Below are positions 55,486 to 64,000 of a stretch of DNA of 64,000 nt, one piece after another. The stretch spans positions 1 to 64,000 of the forward strand of contig NZ_FOUD01000010.1 in NCBI RefSeq assembly GCF_900114765.1, written 5' to 3'. This DNA comes from Halopseudomonas pachastrellae (GTDB lineage: Bacteria > Pseudomonadota > Gammaproteobacteria > Pseudomonadales > Pseudomonadaceae). Below the pieces are notes generated by a model. It was given only the letters and a program-made list of their open reading frames with translations. It was not told the origin of the DNA and did not search any database. Made by a program: the position numbers and the translations under genes. The first letter of the stretch is position 1; each line of letters starts with the position of its first letter.

Positions 55486-56754
55486 ATGACATCGGCGTTG
55501 GACTTTATGCTGGCGGCGCGGCGCAGCGAAATGCAGGCGTTGCAGGCGCTATCGGTCACCTGTGCCCTGGTGGTCCAGGTAAGTCGGCTGGTCCATGCGT
55601 TGCAGCGCGAGCGCGGATACTCCAATTTCTGCCTCGGCGGGCAGGCGGCGACTCACGTGAAGATGCTGGATGAGCTCAGCCAGCAGGCGCGCGAGCAGGA
55701 ACAGGTTGTGCGCGGTGCCTTGGGCCAGATTGATCTGGAAGACAGTACCAGCGCCGATAAGGCGCAGCTGTATACCCGCATCGCCTACGCCTTGCATGCC
55801 CTCGACGGCTTGCCGGGCCTGCGCCAGCGCGTGCGCGAGGAAACCGTGACGGCCAGCGAGGCAACGCGACAGTTCTCGCGCCTGGTTGCCGCATTGCTGG
55901 CGGTGGTATTCGAGGCGGCAGATACCGCTGTAGACCCCCGTGTAACCCGCGCACTGGCTGCCCTGTTCAACTTCATGCAGGGCAAGGAGCTGGCCGGGCA
56001 GGAACGGGCTACCGGGGTGGCCGGTTTTATGGCGGGTTTCTTTGATGCCACGCTGCAGGATCGGCTGCGCTTTCTGCAGGATGGGCAGCAGCGCTGCTTC
56101 GAGAGTTTTACCGAGTCGGCTGACGATGTGGCGCGTACGGCGTGGGAGCAGCTGTGCGGCGCCGAGCTGGTCGAGCAGATAGAGCGCCTGCGGCAGGTGG
56201 CGGTGCGTACCACCTCTGCCCAGCGGGTACAGGGCGAACTGGGTGACCTGTGGTTTGATCTCACCAGCGCTCGCATGGACACCATGAAGCAGATTGAAGA
56301 CCAGCTCGCTGACGGTTTACAGCAACTGTGTGCGCAGCAGACCCGCAAGGCCAAGGCCGATCTGGATAACCAGCGCCGGCTGCTGCGCCAACTTGATCAG
56401 CTTGACCGGGACGCAGGGCAGGGCGCGCCCCGGCTGTACAACGTGCAGGCCACCGACTTGCAGGCGCTGCCCGGTGAGGCGCCTGGTGGTGAGGTTAATC
56501 GCTCGCTGCTGGACGCCTTGCACGATCAGACCCAGCGTTTGCAGCAGTTGCAGGATGAGCTGGAGCAGGCCCGTGAAACGCTGAATGAGCGCAAGCTGGT
56601 CGAGCGCGCCAAGGGCCTGTTGATGAGCCAGCATGGTTTGAACGAAGAAGAGGCCTATCGCACCTTGCAGAATGCGGCGATGGAGCGTGGGCAGCGGCTG
56701 GCCGAGGTGGCGCGCACGGTGCTTGAGCATAGTAGCCAGCGCAAGCCGTCGTGA
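55486..56754 (+). CDS. NIT-ANTAR nitrate-responsive antiterminator (NasR-like)
   Basis: 422 residues from ATG 55486 (GAGG 7 nt upstream). About 30-270 is a helical nitrate/nitrite-sensing (NIT) domain (RLVHALQRERGYSNFCLG is its start pattern), then a coiled linker, then the ANTAR RNA-binding domain at the end (LVERAKGLLMSQHGLNEEEAYRTLQNAAMERGQRLAEVARTVL). Such proteins bind paired hairpins in leader RNAs to prevent termination, usually upstream of nitrate-assimilation genes. No such genes are in this window, so its target is elsewhere. Confidence 0.87.
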   Translation: MTSALDFMLAARRSEMQALQALSVTCALVVQVSRLVHALQRERGYSNFCLGGQAATHVKMLDELSQQAREQEQVVRGALGQIDLEDSTSADKAQLYTRIAYALHALDGLPGLRQRVREETVTASEATRQFSRLVAALLAVVFEAADTAVDPRVTRALAALFNFMQGKELAGQERATGVAGFMAGFFDATLQDRLRFLQDGQQRCFESFTESADDVARTAWEQLCGAELVEQIERLRQVAVRTTSAQRVQGELGDLWFDLTSARMDTMKQIEDQLADGLQQLCAQQTRKAKADLDNQRRLLRQLDQLDRDAGQGAPRLYNVQATDLQALPGEAPGGEVNRSLLDALHDQTQRLQQLQDELEQARETLNERKLVERAKGLLMSQHGLNEEEAYRTLQNAAMERGQRLAEVARTVLEHSSQRKPS

Positions 56755-56827
56755 TGCCTTGCGTGCTCCGTCACGGTGCGCGCTATGCTTTTTTTGGTGC
56801 GCGGCGCGCTCTGATAGGGCGCCCAGG

Positions 56828-56869
56828 CTGACGTAGATCAAGGCGCAGGGGAACTTGTACCGTCATTAT
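56828..56869 (+). promoter_or_regulatory. Anr/FNR-like box and -10 element
   Basis: CTGAC-GTAG-ATCAA at 56828-56841 fits the Anr/FNR consensus TTGAT-N4-ATCAA with a perfect right half. A CATTAT -10 lies at 56864-56869, which puts the box centre near -41.5 of a start at about 56876, the position typical of FNR-activated promoters. It precedes the 26-residue ORF at 56934. Confidence 0.5.
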
Positions 56870-56933
56870 TCATCTGAATGTCATGCTGGCGCGGTAGCGT
56901 CGGCTGGAACCCTAAAAACGACAGGAGCGTCGC

Positions 56934-57014
56934 ATGAACGATTACGTAGAAGAACTTATTGAACTGCAATCCCAGCAATGGGACGACGATGTAGAAGACG
57001 CCGAAGAGATGTAA
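56934..57014 (+). CDS. 26-residue acidic small protein, unannotated
   Basis: Encodes MNDYVEELIELQSQQW followed by DDDVEDAEEM: 26 residues, about half acidic at the C-terminal end and with no basic residue. AGGAG lies 6 nt before the ATG. It has an Anr/FNR-like promoter upstream and a hairpin with a T-rich tail at its stop codon, so it looks like a complete one-gene unit. I do not recognise a family. Its size is below most gene-finder limits. It could be a regulatory or peptide-precursor gene, or a short mRNA-like sRNA. Confidence 0.55.
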   Translation: MNDYVEELIELQSQQWDDDVEDAEEM

Positions 57015-57035
57015 AACCTCTTCGCGCGTTTTCTT
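57002..57035 (+). terminator. Terminator overlapping the end of the small ORF
   Basis: CGAAGAG (57002-57008) pairs with CTCTTCG (57018-57024) around a 9-nt loop that contains the TAA stop, followed by a T-rich tail. The stem begins inside the coding sequence, so translation to the stop would compete with folding. Confidence 0.55.
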
Positions 57036-57059
57036 TACTTTCTGCTTTATCCCTCTGTT

Positions 57060-58097
57060 TTAACTCTGTATTTCCTTCTCTATTCTGTTCGCCTCCAGCA
57101 GCTCTTTGCGGTAGCTGCCGGGCGGTGAGCCAGTCCAGCGTTTGAAAGCCCTCTGCAACGCCTCGGGTGATGAAAACCCTAAAAGGTAAGCTACCTCGCC
57201 CAACGCCAGTTCGGTATCGCGTATATAGCTGATCGCCAGGTCGCGGCGCATCTCGTCGAGTATCTGCTGGAAGGTGGTATGCGCTTCGTGATGCAGGCGT
57301 CGGCGTAGTGTCCAGGCGGTCATGCCCAAGTGTTCGGCAACCGCAGGCAGTGCCGGTGGTTGGCCGTCCAGGCGCGGCGCCACGAGGCTTTCGACGCGCT
57401 CGCGCAGACCGCGGTGTCGCGTCAGCTCGCGCAGCTGCTGGCTGCACAGCTCGCGCAGATGTGCGTAGGTGCCGGCTGCACTTTGCGTCAATGGCAGCGA
57501 CAGGCTGCGAGGCTCCCAGACCAGTTGGTTGTGCTGTTGCTCAAAGTGGACCGGGCAGCCGAACACCTCGTCGTAGCGGGCAGCGTAGGGCGGTGCGGGA
57601 AACTCGATATGCACCTCGCGCAGTCGCGCCTGTCCGCCTGTCAGGACGCGTCCGGCATGGGCGCGTGCCGCCAGCGCCGAGTCCACCACAAACAGGTTGA
57701 ACATGTTGTACGGGCTGATCGAATAAAAGCGCAGCGCCGGCGGCTCAAAGCTGGAATGCCCCCGGTAGTTCTGACTGCCAAGCAGCTCGAATTCGACCAG
57801 CGTGGCAAAGGCCTCTTCCAGCGTTGGCGCGCATTGGGCTGTCATGCCGGCCAGTCCGAGGTGACTGAGCTGGCTGCAACTGCCCATGGTCAGGCCGATG
57901 GCCGGGTTGCGCGTATAGCGGATGGCCGCGTTACCCAGGCGCATGAAGCGGGCAATGCTGATGCGCGCATGGGGCTGGGCGAGCAGGGCATCATCTATAC
58001 GAAAACGTGCCAGCAAGGGCGTCGGGTCAAGTCCTGAGCGCTGTATCGCTTCGCGCAAGGCCAGCAGGTAGCCGACCGAAATATCACCCAGTTTCAT
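57060..58097 (-). CDS. AraC family regulator
   Basis: 345 residues. N-terminal arabinose-binding-like domain of the OruR/ArgR-like branch (about 15-200) and C-terminal AraC HTH pair, with AVAEHLGMTAWTLRRRLHHEAHTTFQQILDEMRRDLAISYI and ELALGEVAYLLGFSSPEALQRAFKRWTGSPPGSYR. Divergent from fadH with a 164-bp gap holding a perfect 15-bp palindrome, so fadH is its likely target. Regulators of this branch often respond to fatty acids or related acids. Ribosome site weak. Confidence 0.88.
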   Translation of the reverse strand: MKLGDISVGYLLALREAIQRSGLDPTPLLARFRIDDALLAQPHARISIARFMRLGNAAIRYTRNPAIGLTMGSCSQLSHLGLAGMTAQCAPTLEEAFATLVEFELLGSQNYRGHSSFEPPALRFYSISPYNMFNLFVVDSALAARAHAGRVLTGGQARLREVHIEFPAPPYAARYDEVFGCPVHFEQQHNQLVWEPRSLSLPLTQSAAGTYAHLRELCSQQLRELTRHRGLRERVESLVAPRLDGQPPALPAVAEHLGMTAWTLRRRLHHEAHTTFQQILDEMRRDLAISYIRDTELALGEVAYLLGFSSPEALQRAFKRWTGSPPGSYRKELLEANRIEKEIQS

Positions 58098-58145
58098 GGC
58101 GTCGTCCGCGACAGGGGGAGATGTTGTAGTGTAATTTGCCGTTAT

Positions 58146-58160
58146 TAAAGTGTCACTTTA
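58146..58160. promoter_or_regulatory. Perfect palindrome between AraC gene and fadH
   Basis: TAAAGTG-T-CACTTTA, 7-bp arms around one base, within the divergent gap. It is a strong operator candidate, though AraC proteins normally bind direct rather than inverted repeats, so another regulator of fatty-acid genes may use it. Confidence 0.5.
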
Positions 58161-58258
58161 GGTTATTGAGCGGCGCTGCGAGCGGGCCTATTGTTTTGCT
58201 CACAAACAGGCGCCGGGCATGTATCCGAGCGCCGTACCTGATGACGACGCCGGAGTAA

Positions 58259-60298
<2,040 letters not shown>

Positions 60299-60304
60299 CG
60301 CGCC

Positions 60305-60339
60305 GGTAGCTGATACCTCGCAGTGGGGTGTCAGCTACC
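60305..60339 (+). terminator. Hairpin after fadH
   Basis: A 13-bp stem GGTAGCTGATACC/GGTGTCAGCTACC (one G-U) 7 bp after the fadH stop, without a following T-run. It probably protects or ends the fadH mRNA. Confidence 0.5.
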
Positions 60340-60460
60340 AAAAAGTGCGACGGATTCGGCTTTTTCGGCTTGATCTCAGCGGCGCCTGCCGGTCCCTTGC
60401 CAAGTCGGTCACACACGACATGGAACCTTTTGCCTACACTGTGAGACTGATGAGGGATCA

Positions 60461-60487
60461 GGGACAGCTATGTCCCGCATAGGGACA
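60461..60487 (+). repeat. Alternating repeats in the leader of the 60513 gene
   Basis: GGGACA (60461), TGTCCC (60471) and GGGACA (60482): the middle copy can pair with either neighbour, giving two mutually exclusive 6-bp hairpins about 25 nt upstream of the start codon. Confidence 0.35.
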
Positions 60488-60512
60488 AGCCGCTGCAGGG
60501 CGAGGAGACTGA

Positions 60513-61349
60513 ATGATGAGCACGGTAGCCAAGCCGTTACTGACCGAAGCGGTCATGTTCTTTTCCGAACGAGGGATCAGCAAGGAAATGCTGTTCCCCG
60601 AGTTCGAGGCATTGCTGGATGGCCTGGTTGCCTCCCCCGACTTCGCCGACGAAACCGTGGAAGCGGTTTTTTTGCAGATCAACGCTCGGCTGCAGGTGCG
60701 TGCCGCAGTCTTTTTTACCCTGGATTTTGACCTCGACGGCTACGTCAATCGCCTGTGGAATATGCCGCTGCGCCAGATTGCCGAGCGCGCTGAGCGCGGG
60801 CCGGACATGGGCGGCGGGCCCATCCGCCTGGTTTGCCTGGGCTACAACAAGCAGCCGCAGTATCGGCCCATGCTCTGGAAGCCCGGTCAGCGCGCCGGTA
60901 CCAACGATTTGGCGTTGGTCAAGGACGCCGTAGCGCGCAACTCGCTGGGCATTCTCGGTGAAGACGAGGAAGCCCTGGGGGTGATCTCGCCCGAGCGGCT
61001 CAATATCGCTGCCGAGGACGCCTGGTACGGCGGTGGCAATGTTATTGGTGGCGTGGCCGCAGAAGCGGCGGTGGCCGAAGAAGCGCAGGCCCAGCAGGAA
61101 AAGCACACCAGGGAGGTGCGCGAGTATCGCCAGCAGATCGAGCTGCTCAACAACCGCTTGCGTGCGCTGACGCTGGAGAAGGAGCAGGCGCTGGTGGAGC
61201 TGCGCGGTATCCACGCCGAACATCTGGAAATCGTGCAGGGTGAGCTGCTGGACATCAAGCAGGAGCTGGCCCAGCAGCAGAAGGTGAACGCCAACCTCAA
61301 GCGTGAACTGAGCAAGGCGCAAAGCCGCTCATCCACCGATATCGAGTAG
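60513..61349 (+). CDS. Conserved hypothetical protein with C-terminal coiled coil (PA3091-like)
   Basis: 278 residues from ATG 60513 or 60516 (AGGAG upstream). An N-terminal globular part (about 1-180) has VFFTLDFDLDGYVNRLWNMPLRQIAERAERGPDMGGGPIRLVCLG. The last third is a long charged coiled coil (about 190-275, QQEKHTREVREYRQQIELLNNRLRALTLEKEQAL...). No signal peptide. It lies between fadH and nadK, as in P. aeruginosa. Function unknown; the coil suggests oligomerisation or a scaffold role. Confidence 0.7.
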   Translation: MMSTVAKPLLTEAVMFFSERGISKEMLFPEFEALLDGLVASPDFADETVEAVFLQINARLQVRAAVFFTLDFDLDGYVNRLWNMPLRQIAERAERGPDMGGGPIRLVCLGYNKQPQYRPMLWKPGQRAGTNDLALVKDAVARNSLGILGEDEEALGVISPERLNIAAEDAWYGGGNVIGGVAAEAAVAEEAQAQQEKHTREVREYRQQIELLNNRLRALTLEKEQALVELRGIHAEHLEIVQGELLDIKQELAQQQKVNANLKRELSKAQSRSSTDIE

Positions 61350-61358
61350 TCTGGCCGC

Positions 61359-62261
61359 TCAGGCGGGCCAGGCGTCATCCACGCAGAGCAGCCGTTCGGC
61401 GCTCAGGCTGTCATCTTCCGCGGCACAGAACATGCGCGCCCGATACCGCCCCAGGCGCAGGCAGAGCGCACGCATGGCCGATGGGCTAAGCGTTTCGCTA
61501 GTGTCAGCTGGCGGTGGCATCAACCATTCCTTATGCGGCAGCTGCAGCCAGCGCGAGTGTGCGGGTAGCGTCTTCAGTGCGTGCACGGGACACCAGTGCA
61601 GGGGCTTGGGCGGTGCCAGTCCGCCTGCTGGCAGCGGCATTGGCTGATCCAGCGGGGTGAACAAACCGCCTTGCAACCAGGCGGCCGCGACTTCGGGCAG
61701 CGGAAGCGCGCGATGGGCGGTAGCTAGCTCTGGCAGGCGCTGACTGAGCGGCAGTTGATGCTGGGTCAGACGCGCCAGTTTGTGGGCCAGGGTGTCGCGG
61801 GTATCAATGCCCCACCAGTGCTGCGGGTCACTGCAATGCTGCTGCGGGTTGTGCAGGTCGGCGCGGCCCAGGTAGAACTTGACCGCCAACTCCAGGTGCA
61901 CGATGGCGCCGTCGGCCGCCTGCATCACCAGATCAATCTCCCCCAGCGTGTGAGCGCCACGGCGCAAGGCGATATTGTGCGCCAGAATGCGCGTATCCGG
62001 CGCAAGCGTCAGCAGGGCGTGCCATAGGCGCTCGTAGTGGCTGCCAAGGCGCCGGTCTGGCGAATCGCTGAACAGCTCGGCCAGGCGATGCGGGGCTTCG
62101 TCCAGTGCGTTCAGCTCATGCCAGAGCTGGTCCGGGTCCTGGCGCCAGATAGAGTCCTGCAGCGGGTCACGCATGGGTAATAACTGGCGGTCGAGCAGCG
62201 CCGGGCTGGCGGCTACCCAGGCCAGGTCGCGGACAAGCGGATTGTGAAAACGCGGTGGCAT
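61359..62261 (-). CDS. DUF1853 family protein
   Basis: 300 residues. FHNPLVRDLAWVAASPALL at the start, FSDSPDRRLGSHYERLWHALL, and RRGAHTLGEIDLVMQAADGAIVHLELAVKFYLG, which resembles a PD-(D/E)XK-like core (GEIDLV...HLELAVKFY). These are the hallmarks of DUF1853. A nuclease-like fold is suggested by E-x-K spacing but activity is unknown. GGGAG lies 5 nt before the ATG. Divergent from nadK. Confidence 0.85.
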   Translation of the reverse strand: MPPRFHNPLVRDLAWVAASPALLDRQLLPMRDPLQDSIWRQDPDQLWHELNALDEAPHRLAELFSDSPDRRLGSHYERLWHALLTLAPDTRILAHNIALRRGAHTLGEIDLVMQAADGAIVHLELAVKFYLGRADLHNPQQHCSDPQHWWGIDTRDTLAHKLARLTQHQLPLSQRLPELATAHRALPLPEVAAAWLQGGLFTPLDQPMPLPAGGLAPPKPLHWCPVHALKTLPAHSRWLQLPHKEWLMPPPADTSETLSPSAMRALCLRLGRYRARMFCAAEDDSLSAERLLCVDDAWPA

Positions 62262-62356
62262 CGCGGCTCCCGTATTTGCCAGTCACAGCTGGCTGCGGAA
62301 TAATCGGCGCGTGCCCTCAGTCTCGGGCATCTCACAGACGAACGCAAAGGGGTGGT

Positions 62357-63241
62357 ATGGATCAGTTCCGCAACATCGGTCTCATTGGACGTCTTGGCAG
62401 CGGGCGCGTGGTCGATACCCTCAAGCGGCTCAAGCGCTTTCTGCTCGACACCGGGCACACCGTTATTCTGGAAGACGCGGTAGCGGAACTGCTGCCCGGA
62501 CACCAGCAGCAGGTCTGTTCACGCAAGATGATGGGCGAGATCTGCGATCTGGTGATTGTGGTCGGCGGCGATGGCAGCTTGCTTGGCGCCGCGCGTGCAC
62601 TGTGCCGCTACAACATCCCGGTGCTGGGCGTGAACCGTGGCGGCCTGGGCTTTCTGACCGATATTCCGCCAGATGAACTCGAAGCCCGCGTAGGCGAGGT
62701 GCTGGCCGGCAAGTACATGGTCGAAACGCGCTTTCTGCTCGACGCCTTTGTGCGCCGTGGCGAGGAGCAACTGGGCACCAGTGAAGCGCTGAACGATGTG
62801 CTGCTGCACCCGGGCAAGTCGGCGCGGATGATCGAGTTTGAGCTCTATGTCGACGGCCAGTTCGTCTACAGCCAGAAGTCGGACGGGCTGATTGTCGCCA
62901 CGCCCACCGGCTCAACCGCTTACTCGCTGTCGGCCGGCGGGCCGATCATGCATCCCAAGCTGGATGCCGTGGTGCTGGTGCCGATGTTTCCGCACACCCT
63001 GTCCAGCCGCCCGATCGTGGTTGATGGCAACAGCGAGCTGAAGATCATCATTTCCAAGCAGAGCGGTATCTATCCGCAGGTCAGCTGTGATGGTCAGGTG
63101 CACATGTCCTGCGCGCCCGGCGACAGCATTACCATCCGCAAGAAACCGCAGAAGCTGCGCCTTTTGCATCCGCTGGATCACAACTTCTACGCCATTTGCC
63201 GCAGCAAACTCGGTTGGTCCAGCCGCCTGACGGAGCAGTAA
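62357..63241 (+). CDS. nadK: NAD kinase
   Basis: 294 residues from ATG 62357. It phosphorylates NAD to NADP in the cytoplasm. Motifs: VIVVGGDGSLLGAAR (GGDG nucleotide site), GVNRGGLGFLTDI and ATPTGSTAYSLSAGGPI. The frame extends 34 codons upstream without family similarity. The metallophosphatase gene follows one base after its stop, so the two are an operon. Confidence 0.96.
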   Translation: MDQFRNIGLIGRLGSGRVVDTLKRLKRFLLDTGHTVILEDAVAELLPGHQQQVCSRKMMGEICDLVIVVGGDGSLLGAARALCRYNIPVLGVNRGGLGFLTDIPPDELEARVGEVLAGKYMVETRFLLDAFVRRGEEQLGTSEALNDVLLHPGKSARMIEFELYVDGQFVYSQKSDGLIVATPTGSTAYSLSAGGPIMHPKLDAVVLVPMFPHTLSSRPIVVDGNSELKIIISKQSGIYPQVSCDGQVHMSCAPGDSITIRKKPQKLRLLHPLDHNFYAICRSKLGWSSRLTEQ

Positions 63242-63242
63242 G

Positions 63243-64000
63243 GTGAGCGACGCAGAGCTTGACCGGGGCTATGACATCATTGGTGATGTGCACGGCTGCG
63301 CGCATACCCTCGAACGCCTGCTGGAGCAGATGGGCTACCGCCGGCTGAATGGCGTCTGGCAGCACCCACGCAGGCAGGCGCTGTTTCTAGGCGACATTAT
63401 TGATCGTGGCCCGCGTATTCGTGAGGCTCTGCACCTGGTGCGCGACATGGTTGAAGCAGGGCATGCGCGCTGCATCATGGGCAATCACGAGTTCAACGCC
63501 ATTTGTTGGGAAACGCCTGCACCACCCGGCAGCGGGCGCAGCTACCTGCGCGAGCACACCGAGCGGCATCACCGCCTGATTGGCGACACCCTGGCGCAAT
63601 TCGACCCCTGGCCGCAGGAGTGGCGGGAGTTTGTACAGTGGTTCGGCGATCTGCCGCTGTTTCTGGATATGGGCCCGTTCAGGCTGGTGCACGCCTGCTG
63701 GGACAGCAGCCTGATCGAGCCGCTGCGCCAGGACTACCCGGACGGCCGCATTGACGACGAGTTTCTGATTGCCTCGGCCCATTGGGGCAGCTTTCCCGCG
63801 CAAACCTTGGACCGCCTGCTGCGTGGCACCGACATGCGTTTGCCGCACGGCATCACCATGACAGGGAAAGACGGCTTTACCCGCGCCTTCTTCCGCACCA
63901 AGTTCTGGGAGGAGGCACCAGAAACTTACGGCGATGTGGTGTTTCAGCCCGATGCGCTGCCTGAGCCGGTGGCGGAAAAGCCGCTCACCGAACAGCAGAA
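63243..64000 (+). CDS. Metallophosphatase (ApaH/PrpA-like), 3' end beyond window
   Basis: 252 codons from GTG 63243 to the window edge. The start is placed one base after the nadK stop, with GGAG 7 nt upstream. Metal-binding motifs YDIIGDVHGC, FLGDIIDRGPR and IMGNHEFNA are intact, as in the calcineurin-like phosphatases PrpA/PrpB and ApaH; further His residues (LVHACWD, SAHWGS) follow. It is probably a phosphatase acting on nucleotides or proteins. The gene is incomplete here. The same nadK neighbour occurs in P. aeruginosa. Confidence 0.9.
   Translation, partial: MSDAELDRGYDIIGDVHGCAHTLERLLEQMGYRRLNGVWQHPRRQALFLGDIIDRGPRIREALHLVRDMVEAGHARCIMGNHEFNAICWETPAPPGSGRSYLREHTERHHRLIGDTLAQFDPWPQEWREFVQWFGDLPLFLDMGPFRLVHACWDSSLIEPLRQDYPDGRIDDEFLIASAHWGSFPAQTLDRLLRGTDMRLPHGITMTGKDGFTRAFFRTKFWEEAPETYGDVVFQPDALPEPVAEKPLTEQQ

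Overview
The window reads as chromosomal DNA of a gammaproteobacterium of the family Pseudomonadaceae. GC is high, codon use is Pseudomonas-like, and several blocks recall Pseudomonas aeruginosa gene order: PilZ/mlaA/rssB-rssC/tal/dusA near queF and fadE, the methylcitrate cluster with a GntR regulator, folD-tRNAs-tig-clpP-clpX-lon-hupB-ppiD, and fadH-hypothetical-DUF1853-nadK-phosphatase. These otherwise distant blocks are joined here, which would fit a divergent lineage such as Halopseudomonas. That placement is an inference; I could not run a search.

Layout. 0-0.6 kb: the tail of an IS1182-type transposase, two near-identical tRNA-type terminators and a decayed tRNA-Gly. 0.6-9.4 kb: lipid and ester metabolism (secreted alpha/beta hydrolase, FadE), a spinster-type MFS carrier, an ABC-2 exporter and QueF. 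9.4-18 kb: small enzymes, MlaA, a PilZ protein, the RssB/RssC partner-switching pair, transaldolase, DusA and endonuclease I. 18-23.7 kb: nitronate monooxygenase/LysR/MFS, an outer-membrane gene broken by two amber codons, and a second spinster-type MFS. 23.8-27.7 kb: a minus-strand run of an inactive transglutaminase-7TM protein, an ATP-grasp ligase and PabB. 28-35.6 kb: GntR-prpB-prpC-acnD-prpF for propionate oxidation, then an SDR with an altered active site. 35.6-46 kb: folD, three tRNAs, and the protein-quality-control block, with sigma32-like promoters before clpX and lon.

46-64 kb: OprD-type porin, FMN reductase, Na+/H+ antiporter, chemoreceptor, a retropepsin-like protease, small DUF proteins, a TetR gene beside an in-frame remnant of a deleted RND pump operon, tRNA-Asp, a NIT-ANTAR antiterminator, a very small unannotated transcription unit with an Anr/FNR-like box, an AraC regulator divergent from fadH, NAD kinase, and a metallophosphatase cut by the window edge.

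No CRISPR array, rRNA, prophage or intact insertion sequence was seen. The items most worth a second look are the ATP-grasp/transglutaminase-7TM/retropepsin set, the 26-residue acidic ORF at 56934, the amber-interrupted gene at 21256-22062, and the RND deletion chimera at 54231.
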